Assembly: GCA_047967505.1 (NCBI GenBank)
Contig: CM106538.1
Length of the DNA stretch: 64,000 bases
Origin: Dipteris shenzhenensis
Lineage: Eukaryota; Polypodiophyta; Polypodiopsida; Gleicheniales
Strand: one strand, 5' to 3'
Shown here: piece by piece, positions 54,701 to 64,000 of the stretch
Position numbering within the stretch: position 1 is the first letter of the stretch
Layout: each line of letters opens with the position of its first letter
Position numbers and translations under genes: made by a program
Notes under the pieces: model-generated
Databases searched by the model: none
What the model saw: the letters and a program-made list of their open reading frames with translations, nothing else
What the model was told of the DNA's origin: nothing

Positions 54701-56358
54701 ATCCGATTGTCTACGTACCTTTTCGTGAAGTTTCTGGTATTATCTGGCTGCCCTTGAATTCTTCATACGTCTTCCAATTTTAAATCTCGTGGTTCAATCT
54801 ATCGTCAATGGTTCACGCCCCGGCTAGGCACCTTCATTTCGGCTCCAATGCACTCATGTACTCTTGCGTTTGCGTCTCTCGGGGACTCAATTTCGGGAGG
54901 TAGTTGTGTTGACATATCATTTTCTTAGGAATTCAACTTATGTATCTTCTCGGGCCATCGAGGCGTATATTACACTTTTCCCCACAGCGTTTTGATGAAT
55001 CCGGGAAATAGATCAACAATCTGGCAGCATTTTACATGGAATGACTGTACTTTCATGTTGAGAAGGATGCTGTATTGCATTACATATGAAGAGTACAGCT
55101 CATGTCCGAATACAGCCTGCAAGAGGGAGCGTGAGGCCATGATCCTTATCCTAATTTATCTGGTATCCTGAAGACACCAGGAACTTAGGTTAAAGTCCAG
55201 CCAATAACTTCTGTTTGCTGCTCAGCAAAGCTCATTCAAGGTGAAAGGGCGCGTCAGGCAATGATCCTTCCTTAGCGAAGGTATAGTGCGGAGAATAAAC
55301 GAGTAGCCTCCGTTAGACCCTCAGTTCGTGGCGAAGCGAGCAGTAGTTGGACAAACAATCTTGTAGCTGTATTTCTGATTTGGAATCGTGTTTTGTCTTT
55401 GAGGCGTTTTGGAGAAGATTCACTACCAAATTATGTGACGCTGTATTTAATTAAGGAAGCTAACCGCTAAAAACTGTCTGCATGTGTGAAGAACCAAGCG
55501 CTACGAATACATGTTAATTATGAACGGTTCATGTGGCATGCGATGTGTGTTGAGCTTTGTTCCTATTTTAGTTGTCACTCGTCTTCTGATGCTTTCTCTT
55601 CTCTTGTGACCGCATTAGCGGTACAGTTAGCTATGTGAGTCTTGCTTATGTAAAATATTTATCATCGCTAGACACTTTCAGTAGTGTTTAAAGTTATATA
55701 GCAGCAATAACTTTTTTCTTCTGATCGAAGCCTCTCTACTGTTTGCTCTTGCCATTTCTTGGTTTATTGTCGCCTAGTATATTTGTGTTGTAGGTATATG
55801 GAGAGTTTTGTCTCTGAGAAACTTGATTGCTGCCTTGTGTAGACATAGCAACTTTTATACAGTGCTTGAGTTGATGCATGGCTACATCTAATGCATTACT
55901 GCCAATATTTGTTAGGCTGGGTGCCACGTACTATGTTTCCTTGTAAGTTACTTCTTGTGTTCCAATTGTTGTATGGGCTATTTTGCTATTTTTTTCTGAG
56001 TTTCTCTTTTGTTGCAGCTCTCATTTATTGTTTAGATTTGGCATTGTATTCGACTTTCATTTTTTCCATTTTTCAATCCCTTACTGCAGTTCAGGGTCTC
56101 GTAGTAGCAGGGATGGGGATGTAATTCGCTTGGCGCTTCTAGAAATTGATGTGCATCTGAAGCTCTTTATGTAGTCTGGAAGCATCTCTGCATGACATGT
56201 TGACGAGCTTTGGAACATAGTTAATGGATTTTGACTACGAATTTTATTGAAGGACCATAGAATTGTCATAGGCTTTGGAATGTAGCTGATGCACTTTGAT
56301 GATGAACTGTATTGAAGGATCAGCAAAGTAGTAAGAGCGGGCTTCCCTGCATCTCCAA
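54701..56358 (+). other. probable VDAC 5' UTR intron / upstream region
   Basis: No coding frame recognised. A 75-80 base imperfect duplication (GCTTTGGAA..TATTGAAGGA near 56208 and 56272) lies just upstream of the start codon. Confidence 0.4.
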
Positions 56359-56407
56359 ATGGGCAAAGGTCCAGGCCTTTTTTCAGAAATTGGAAAGAAA
56401 GCAAGAG
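56359..56407 (+). CDS. VDAC: VDAC exon 1 (N-terminal helix)
   Basis: Forty-nine bases: sixteen codons plus G, donor GCAAGAG|GTTTGG. It was found by searching back from the exon-2 phase. Intron 1 (56408-57974) holds a 59-base tandem duplication at 57347-57466. Confidence 0.9.
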
Positions 56408-59400
56408 GTTTGGCTCTCTTGCTTTTTTGTGCTATCCATCTTTCATGAATTGTGTTAATGGTCTGTGCTTTGTTCTGTTTTTAGTTCATATGAACAGGCT
56501 TATTTGAGATACATGCCCAAACATGCCCTATTTCAAAGAATCACTGCTTGGAAATGTTTGGAATGCTTCATTTCCCAACGTCTGTCACTTGCAGTTCTTG
56601 TGTTAGATGCTCTAGTTTTCCTCAAAGCTGTCAAATTATGACTCATGTGGCATGCTTGTAAGCTCTCTTGTTATTCCTAGGGTTTGTTTTGATACAGCTT
56701 CTGCTATTAATCTTAGTTCCATTGCCGAGCATGCTTTTCTATCAGTGATCACTCAAGTATTTTCTACTTCACTTTGCAATGTCTTTGTATCGGAATAAAG
56801 TCTTCAAATCATTACATGTGAGTTGCAGCTTTACATGTCAATGGGTTTGCAGACCTGTCATCAAGGTTATAACATTGCTTAGGAATTCGTCTGCATTTTC
56901 TGAAGTTAGTGTGGGTGCATACTTTCTTCTGAACACATTGTTATGCCATTGTCGAAGTCTGAAATGATTGTATAAAGTTACACTATGCCTTTTTAAATTC
57001 AGGGTGGCAGTGAATTGGTCTATTTTGTTGATGTTATTCAAAGTGCAGTTGACGAAAGTCTTCACTCTATGTAATATTTGGCCAAGGGATTCTAGTGGAC
57101 TTTTGTGGGGATTTTTTCTAGAAAGACTCTGGCTTGTTAAAGAAAATGATTTAGGACCTGGTTGGTCGATACCTACTCAAAGGGTATTGGCTGGATGACC
57201 AACTACTAATTTTTAAAATTTCCCATGCATTTTTGAAAATTCAAGTAACAGAAACTCTCGCATCCACATTCTTTGCATGTGGTCCTGAAATTTCACTTTG
57301 TGGGTTTGATCAAGCATGCTTGTGAGACTCCTTTGTTCTCGAGGCAGGAGATGCAAATACGGCTGATTTGTAAATTTACTGTATGTCACATCATTACTCC
57401 TGCTAGGAGATGCAAATGTGGCTGATTTGTAAACTTACTGTATGTCACATCATTACTCCTGCTACAGTCTTTGCATAGACCTTGCTACATTCTAGGTCCT
57501 TGTGTAAGTTTAATTGACAAATGTACAGCGGCTTCTGGTAAGAGCTGATTTTTCTCTTTTTACTTTCTCTGGTCATGGTCCATGAGCTTTTTCTTTTCTA
57601 TTGTTATTTCAACTGCAATTTCAATAGCACAATTTAAGTGTCATGATGGTTAGTGGGCTTTTTGGGCCCTCTTTGTTCCAATCACTCTGTACATTGCACT
57701 TGATAACACGTTACCTTGAAGCCTCTTCGATTGTCAGTGGATGTTTTTGGCTATCTCGTTCCAATTTCTTTTTGGCATTTGGACTGATTGAAAGTAGCTA
57801 CTTCTTTATTGGATGGTGTATGCGACTTTGCTTCTTGTCTGAAGACATAGCTTGAAGGAAGGTCGCTGTCATCATATTTATTAACAGCTGCCGAACTAAG
57901 CGGTAAAAGTGGTACAAGATAAGTCTTCCAGCCCTATGCTCTGATTGCTGAAATCTTAATATGTGTTTTGGCAGACTTACTTTACAAGGACTACAATTAT
58001 GACCATAAATTCAGTCTCACAACGTGCACCTCAACTGGCTTGGTGGGTGGTTCTTTCTCTGAAATTTCTGCCTCTGTTCCCATCAGAATTGATAGTTGCA
58101 GTTTGAGTCATGCTCACAAATGTCTTGCAGGCCTTCACTTCCACGGGAATAAAAAAAGGCGAAGCTTTTCTTGGTGATATCAATGCCCAGTTCAAAAAGG
58201 ACAATCTAACAACTGACGTGAAAGTTGACACAAGCTCAAATGTATGCTTATGAGATTTCCCTTTCTTTCCAACATGCTCTTTTGAATGGTGGTCAAGTCA
58301 GGGTTGCTGAAATTCTGCTGTGAGATCTGTAATTTTGTTGTGTCTTCTACCACTGCCCGTGCCAGGTCTTTGCAACTGTCACCTGGGATGAAGCAGCTCC
58401 AGGATTGAAGACTATTCTTAACTTCACTATACCTGATCAAAGGTCAGGGAAGGTATGCAGGTTTTTCATTCAACAAACTCTCCATTTTGTAGAGAAGATC
58501 CAAGCCTTTAGTAGTGATCTCATCTGTAATGCTGATGCAATTGTATATGTATTGTATCAGGTGGAACTTCAGTATCTTCACGATTACACTGGTGTGAGCT
58601 CTAGCATTGGACTAACTCCAGCTCCACTTACCGAATTCTCTACAGTGGTTGGTTCCAAAGAATTTGCATTGGGTGGCGAGGTTGCGTTTGATACAGCAGC
58701 GGGAAATCTCACGAAATACAATGCAGGATTGAGCTTTACGAAGCCGGACTTCTCTGCGTCACTTCTTTTGTAAAAACCTTGCCAGAGTTTTTTAGAATTT
58801 ATTTCATTTAATGCTTTTTTTTTTCAATTGTGTTGTAAATTTGTAAGCTTCAGGTCCTGGTCTACTGGTGGTTTGCAATGGTTTTTGTTTAACCTATGAC
58901 TTGTGGAATATATGTGGTCTCTCTTGTTTGCGAGGCTTGAGCCTTGCACTCAATATTAGGTCATCCCAGCCCTGACCTTTTGACGTATAATATCTATTTT
59001 GTAAAATTCATGCATGAGTTCCATTGTAGAGTTTTGTATATTGGTGAACCTATTTTAAGCGTGGGTATGGACTGGAAAGGCTTTGGCTTGTGGTCTCCCC
59101 CTTATGTGGAGTACATGCAGTTTCTCTTCTTGTAGGCTTGTACTCAATAGTGGGTGTCCCTGGTCTCCTCGTCTTTTTGTGCTCCCCCTGAAAGCCAACT
59201 TTTTCTCTTATTAAGGTGAAGTTCTTCAGGTTGTTATACATTGTCGCCTACCAAAGATTGTGTAAGTCGTTCTGTTTCTTTTGCCTTCAATGTTGTAACT
59301 GTAAGCATATGATTTTCTGTTTGTCTTACATGATCTAATGCTGATACACATGCTTTGAGGTTTCAGTCATTATCAAGCCGTGCAGCACACAGATATTTCT

Positions 59401-59805
59401 TCTGTCATGTTCTGTGCAGCTTTTGTTTGACCATATGACGCACCACAAGTAGCTGCGGATGCCACTTCCTCTGATTACAGGGTCTGGTTTTGCAGGACTG
59501 ACAAAGGTGATACACTGAAGTTTTCCTACTTGCACTTGTTGAGTCCTCTTACCAATTCAACTGTAGCTGCTGAGATTGCGCACAGCATCTCCAAGAAAGA
59601 AAATTCGTTCACTGTTGGTGGTCTCTACATGTTGGACCCTCTAACATCTGTGAAGGCTAGACTTAATCACCATGGGAAGGTAGCTGCTCTTATTCAACAT
59701 GAGTGGATGGCCAAATCATTGGTAACTATTTCTGGTGAGGTTGACACACGATCACTGGAGAACAGTGCTAAGGTAGGGTTGCAACTGTCATTGAAGCCAG
59801 AGTAA
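56359..59805 (+). CDS. VDAC: voltage-dependent anion channel (mitochondrial outer-membrane porin), six exons
   Basis: Exons 56359-56407, 57975-58042, 58131-58241, 58366-58452, 58561-58769 and 59496-59805 join to 834 nt, a 277-residue protein, the usual plant VDAC length. The N-terminus MGKGPGLFSEIGKKARD is the family's amphipathic helix. The G-L-K motif is at residues 89-91, and the eukaryotic porin signature region YMLDPLTSVKARLN lies near the C-terminus. The protein forms a 19-strand beta-barrel passing metabolites and ATP/ADP across the outer membrane. All introns are GT-AG with continuous phase. The tiny first coding exon ends in a phase-1 split Asp codon. Looks intact and functional. Confidence 0.95.
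57975..58042 (+). CDS. VDAC: VDAC exon 2
   Basis: Acceptor TTTTGGCAG; encodes DLLYKDYNYDHKFSLTT (first residue split); donor GGCTTG|GTGGGT. Confidence 0.92.
58131..58241 (+). CDS. VDAC: VDAC exon 3
   Basis: Acceptor GTCTTGCAG; 37 codons, AFTSTGIKKGEAFLGDINAQ onward to VDTSSN; donor AAAT|GTATGC. Confidence 0.93.
58366..58452 (+). CDS. VDAC: VDAC exon 4 (GLK motif)
   Basis: Acceptor CGTGCCAG; 29 codons, VFATVTWDEAAPGLKT to PDQRSGK; donor GGGAAG|GTATGC. Confidence 0.93.
58561..58769 (+). CDS. VDAC: VDAC exon 5
   Basis: Acceptor TTGTATCAG; VELQYLHDYTGVSSS to PDFSASLL, ending in a split Leu codon at TTTT|GTAAAA. Confidence 0.92.
59496..59805 (+). CDS. VDAC: VDAC exon 6 (C-terminal strands)
   Basis: Acceptor GTTTTGCAG; completes Leu and continues TDKGDTLKFSYLHLLSPL to GLQLSLKPE and TAA. 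The apparent GT in GGGAAGGTAGCT is coding, since the family reads GK-x-x-ALIQHEW without a break. Confidence 0.93.
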
Positions 59806-61895
59806 GGATCACAAACCATCTTTCACATAAGAAACAGACAATAAGCACGTTTGCCAGTGCTCATTTCTACGAGGGCAAGTTTCTGCTGGTTGCATGTCAC
59901 ATTTCTCCCTTCAAGAGTTTATTTTTGGCTGCTTCGCCTAACACGGATCTTGTACTTACGAAGGCTCTTTTAAAGGTGAATAAATTTTTGACAGAGCGAA
60001 GGATTGATGATATACTTTCACTGAGGATTTCACAATTCAATTTGTGCAGCTATTTTGATGTAGTCAAGTCCTCCAGGGCTCTTGTGTGAAACTTAATTGT
60101 CCATAGGGTACTAAGCAAAGCTGTTTGTTAGTTCCATGATTGCAAATGGGTAGCCAATTTCTTGATTGCTGGTTGTCATCAATTGCTGATCTTGTGTTAA
60201 CACTTGACTGAGGCTGTAATCATGCTAGGTTCCCTCTACCATGAGAATAGCGAACATTCACAGTAGCTCTACGAATAGACAGTGCTCACATTTTAATTTA
60301 TGTATTTTCTGGGCTGATGCAATCCATGCTTGCATGGCACCTAAATCATTATAGCTTATGCCTATCAAGCTGATAAGAAGCATGATTATTTAAAAAAGTG
60401 GCAGGAATATGAACGTTGTTACTCATTGACAGCAAATGGGGTGTTAAGGTATCACGCTCTCTTATTATACATCTCTGGCCATTCGTTGAAAAATCCTTTG
60501 GTCATTTCTTTTCTATGTCAAATTTTAAATTCTTAATCTATTCTCCATTGTAAAAGTTTCTGCAAGAATTGAACCATGAACACAACAAAGTATCTGCTGC
60601 ATGACACCAATACCTCGTTGAATTGAGGCTTTGGAATTAATACCACAGAGCATTGTGCATAGCTTTATGGCTGCATTGTGGGCAAAGCTTGGCTAGAAAA
60701 TTATATTGTAGGGGATGTACCTTTCCAAAAACGGGCTATTTACTCTGTTCTTACTGATGTCATGCTGGGTTAGGGTGAGGTTTATGATGTTTGTGTGTTT
60801 GAGGATCGGCAGTCCACTAGACTGAGGTTGGTAGTTTAGGGCTAGTATACAGCAGAACCAAGCAAAGTCAAGTAACTGTTGAATTCCTTGTGGACCTATT
60901 ATGGCAGGCTAGGCATAGGTAAGGCCTCTCAAGGGCTAGCAAGAGCAAATCATTTATTAATAGCCTTTGTCATGGCTGAGTCTGCCCGAGTTCCTACAGA
61001 AACTCATTACGAAGTTTTTTAAATAAATGGATGCTTAAGTGTGTGCGGGTGTGGATTTGTATGCGTGACGTTGTCATTGCTGAGTCTGCCTGAATGCTGA
61101 GAGAAACTCAGTAAGAAGAACTGTATAAATGGATGCTCAAGTATGTGTTACTGTTGGGCGCTGATGATGTCAGTGGGGATGTCATAGTAGCTATGTGTGA
61201 TGGAGTTTATGGTTTTCAACCTTACCGAGCGACTATTGTGAGATTGAAACTGCACTATGTTACGTTTTTAGAGGATGAGTTTGGGCATGTTCCTGGTTTT
61301 ATCTATAGGTATATTTAAATAGCCTAGGGTTGGCCCTCCTGCTATAACAATAGGTCTGTAGATTTACTGCAAACCCACCTTGAGCTGGTTTGAGGTCCCT
61401 TATTTATTAAGTGATTGTCAGATGAACTCTTCTTCGTTGAGATCGCTCGTCTTCAAAAATATGCTCCAAATAAGTCCTAACATCAGAGGCGCTCTGATGG
61501 AGGTTCTGTGCTCAACGTTGTATTACTGAATGTGAATCTATTCTGCCACTTCTGGAGGGTATTTGAATAGTTTAGAAAATTACTCCAGGGGCTATCATTT
61601 TCTTGCCAGCATTTTGGTACTCCACGGTGACCTTAAGGTTGGAGTCTAGAAATGAGTTACATTGTGTGCTTCAGCTTTAAGGTGTTAAAAGACATGCTTC
61701 TCATGTTTCCCTTGGTGATCTCTTTTAGTCACACTGCATTATTTAGTTTTCTATTTGCTCAATCACATACTAAACTTATTTGAAATTAATTTTGCTCATT
61801 TCCTATTTAAACAAGATGAATGCTCATAAATCATTCATAAAGCTTGCTCGAAAAATTGCGAGAGAAGAATTGGATGTGTAGAGGGTGGAAAGTTA

Positions 61896-61900
<5 letters not shown>
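59806..61900 (+). other. VDAC 3' flank, no further gene recognised
   Basis: The first few hundred bases are likely 3' UTR. A ~100-base imperfect duplication (GCTGAGTCTGCC near 60977 and 61078, each followed by AAATGGATGCT) is the only structure seen. Confidence 0.5.

Positions 61901-61902
<2 letters not shown>

Positions 61903-61941
<39 letters not shown>
61903..61941. repeat. GA microsatellite
   Basis: An uninterrupted run of GA dinucleotides, about 39 bases. It lies about 100 bases from the likely Helentron end. Confidence 0.95.
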
Positions 61942-61944
<3 letters not shown>

Positions 61945-62394
61945 GGGAGAGTTTATAGGGGAAAGAGAAACAGAGGGGATTATGTGATATGCGCGGCAAG
62001 AAAGAAAGAGAATTTCGTTTGTCCTAGTTGTTTTCATTACTCAAACCCCCCCCGTCTAGGGCAAGCTTGTAGTGCGCATGATCCTTGGGAATGTAGTGTA
62101 ACTATAGTAGGTGCAACTATATTGGGTGCATACAATAATTATTGAGTGATCAAAATAGGTAATAAGACTAGAGCAAGGAAAAAATGCATGGTTAAGATGA
62201 AAATGGAGGTCATGGTGAAAAGTAAGAGTATATCTTGTACTTGAAAGAAAGGGCCATAACTTGTGGAAACAAGTTGAAGTTTCTTTAGTGGGCCTGCCCT
62301 TGAACATGCTTGTGTTGTGTTTAGTTTTGTGGTGATCTTTTGGTTTTTATGTTATTTTTTGGTTTTTTTTTTGGGGTGGTCCTCTATATTTCTA
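61942..62394. other. Helentron 3' end region, non-coding
   Basis: Contains an eight-base C run (62046-62053) followed by GTCTAGGGCAAGC, and the phrase AACTATA twice (about 62100 and 62115), AT-rich beyond. Possibly the terminal non-coding part of the element. Confidence 0.35.
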
Positions 62395-63110
62395 TTGTTG
62401 TGTAAAGCAACGAGTGGTTCGACCAATATATGTAGTTCGTGCTAGGTTTTATTCTCTTCTTTTGTGTTGGTCCATATTTGGTCAATTGTCGTTCCATGTA
62501 CTGTTGTTGACGATGTTATTATATGCAGCATATTGCAATCTCGCATCATTTCTTTGAGTTTTGTTGGAGGGGTTGTTTTTGAGTTTTAGTTGATATTGAA
62601 GTCCCCCACAATATATGTCGTCGTTTGTTGTGGTATCATGTCGATGATTTTTTTGATGTTTTGCGTGAGGTTTTGTGTTTTCGTTCTTGGCACTTTGTAT
62701 GTGTTAATAACTGTCAATTATTTGTTTGATGATGTTTGGAAGATTGTGAGGAGGCATTCACAGCCTTGATCGTTTACGTTTTAAGTGTTGGAGGAGATGG
62801 AGTTCTTGTTTGAAGTATGTGCCCCAGTCCCAGGCTTGTCGATGTTATGGTTATATTGAAAAGTGGTATGTCCGGTGCTGCATGTAGTTTTGTGTGTGTT
62901 TCTTGAAAACATAAGATTGTTGCTTGGAGGATGCTTTGTGAATTCATGATGTCTTCTTTGTGAAGGTTGAGTGAGCGTGTGTTCAGGCTCTGCAACGTTT
63001 TTCCTTGGTATTTTGTGTTACTATAGTCCACCTGGTCGAATGTCCAACTGTTATCTGCATGTAGTCTTGCCATTTCCCGGAGTATAGCACTGTCTGTTTT
63101 TTAGTTTTTT
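62395..63110 (-). pseudogene. EEP (APE-like) endonuclease of the Helentron
   Basis: Minus strand: REMARLHADNSWTF links from the helicase. LQSLNTRSLNLHKEDIM carries the N-terminal Asn; ATILCFQETH the catalytic Glu; a frameshift near 62774 follows. Then TYIVGDFNIN carries Asp/Asn (about 62590-62620), HGTTIDQIWTN the D-x-I block (about 62465-62500), and after another shift YWSNHSLLY gives the terminal His motif (S-N-H for S-D-H, about 62400-62430). All EEP landmarks are in order. Such domains nick DNA. Decayed by frameshifts and stops. Confidence 0.78.
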
Positions 63111-63122
63111 CATTTTCTAGCC

Positions 63123-64000
63123 TCAAGTCGAAGTATAGGTTTTGGGAGTGTGGACTCTTGATAGTGCTGTGTAGAGCAGCCCATGTGATTTGATCCCAGT
63201 GGGATCAAATACTAGCACGTCCATGGTGAGGCCTTGTGAGTGATGCACCGTTCTTCCTATAGGGGCCTGTAGCGGGAATTGTTTCCATGTGATTATGTTC
63301 AAGTGGTTGTTGCCTACTTGAAAGTCACACGTGATTCGTAGAATAGGTGTCCACTTGTTGCCGATCTCTCTATCATATAGGTTTTGGTTTTCGTAGTGTG
63401 CTTTTGTTCTTGTCTTCATGTCATTGAATTCCACCCAGACGCGGGAAGGTTTATGTTGCATTTTAGAGCCTCTAAATATTCTGTTTGTGTAGTTGACCAA
63501 GCCATCATCGATGTCTAGGTTGCCTGATCATATTTCAACTATCATTCTTGGCTTAAGATCCAATTTGTGTTCTAGGCCACAAGCTTTTCGTGGGTCCTCT
63601 AGGATTATTATTGTTTTGCTACATGTTTTCTACCTGGTATCAATCGATGGTAGAATGTGTGGTTGATATGGTAGGCTATCGAATATCTTTTGATTGTGTT
63701 GGTTCTTCACGTTGTTTGTGTAAAATAAATGCGGGATGATGTTTTTGTGCGGTGGCCTTTTGAGGTGCGCAATTGTTAAATAGTTAATGTCTTGTTGAGT
63801 TTGTGTTGCTGTTTTGATTCTATTGAGTATGTCTAGGAACACCTTGTTATCCTGGCGCATTGGTTTTTCCAATTGGTAGCACTTAATGTGTGACCTCCAA
63901 ACCGAACTGATCATCGTTGTTGTTGATTGATGTGAGAATATCGAGGTGTCTTTTACTAGGCTGGCTTGGCAAAGGTCACCGCAGAGAACCAGGTCCACCC
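63123..64000 (-). pseudogene. PIF1-like helicase, C-terminal half
   Basis: Minus-strand DLVLCGDLCQASL carries the G-D-x-x-Q motif III; QLEKPMRQ the motif IV arginine region; LKPRMIVEI and NLDIDDGLVNYTNRIFRG the block before motif V; HHSQGLTMDVLVFDP and LLYTALSRV motifs V and VI. Two in-frame stops (TAG after SIDTR near 63628, TGA in the MIVEI..SGNL segment near 63525) show decay. The Walker motifs lie beyond base 64000. The protein would unwind DNA during rolling-circle transposition. Confidence 0.85.

Larger units (their letters stand above)
62046..64000 (-). mobile_element. Helentron-type (Helitron2) rolling-circle element, 3' part
   Basis: On the minus strand, the PIF1 helicase C-terminal half (64000-63123) is followed directly by an endonuclease/exonuclease/phosphatase (EEP) domain (63110 to about 62400). 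Helicase-then-EEP is the Helentron order; classical plant Helitrons lack the EEP. The remaining Rep and helicase start would lie right of the window. The element's end may be near 62046-62150, but the boundary is not established. Confidence 0.75.

Noticed and set aside
59690-59700. An extra intron in VDAC exon 6 at GGGAAG|GTAGCT
   Set aside because: Reading through gives exactly the family sequence pattern and a 277-residue total; splicing there would delete conserved strands.
60900-61320. Small gene at 61133-61318
   Set aside because: Frame of 61 codons overlapping a local duplication, without motif or context.

Overview
The window is nuclear DNA of a land plant. Two intron-containing plant genes can be rebuilt exon by exon. 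One is an APR-like thioredoxin-fold membrane protein gene (about 17.17-36.12 kb, + strand). The other is a mitochondrial outer-membrane porin/VDAC gene (56.36-59.81 kb, + strand). Nearly everything else is transposable-element sequence: Ty1/copia, Ty3/gypsy, non-autonomous LTR elements, L1-type LINE remnants and a Helentron-type rolling-circle element. A 17.7-kb TE-filled intron, low gene density and a helicase-endonuclease Helentron suggest a large-genome vascular plant outside the flowering plants, such as a fern or gymnosperm. That placement is inference; nothing here fixes the species.

Layout. 0-2.3 kb: 5' part of a copia element (minus strand) with PBS and LTR, running off the left edge. 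2.3-9 kb: decayed Tat/Athila-like gypsy (minus) with protease, zinc-finger and gag remnants, a minisatellite leader, a decayed tRNA-Asp-type PBS and an LTR with a TATA box. 9-16.9 kb: no confident gene, only repeats and a LINE tail remnant. 17.2-36.1 kb: APRL gene. Its second intron holds an LTR of a family here called LTR-A, a copia pol with an internal inversion, a second gypsy 3' fragment, and a 2.2-kb non-autonomous LTR element (TSD GACCT) that received a young 7.9-kb gypsy element (TSD CAACT). 36.1-47.1 kb: a collapsed LTR-A element, an L1 reverse-transcriptase remnant and an inverted LTR-A fragment. 47.2-53.4 kb: a decayed copia element (+) whose gag is split by a 2.76-kb non-autonomous LTR element (TSD GGGTC). 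54.3-59.8 kb: VDAC gene. 62.4-64 kb: Helentron PIF1 helicase end followed by an EEP-type endonuclease, running off the right edge.

Main novelty candidate. The LTRs of the young gypsy carry, directly upstream of their TATA-like tract, a block of short perfect dyads. Most have TTGAC/GTCAA (W-box-like) arms around a 4-nt spacer, and five consecutive dyad centres lie exactly 20 bp apart. The arms differ between units but stay complementary within each unit. The same element has eight ACGT-core sites in its leader, seven of them ABRE-like (ACGTGGC). LTRs of two unrelated families in the window also have dyads near the promoter or LTR start, which suggests dyad arrays are a recurrent LTR design in this genome.

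Limits. Boundaries of decayed elements are approximate, splice sites were read by eye, and no database search was run.
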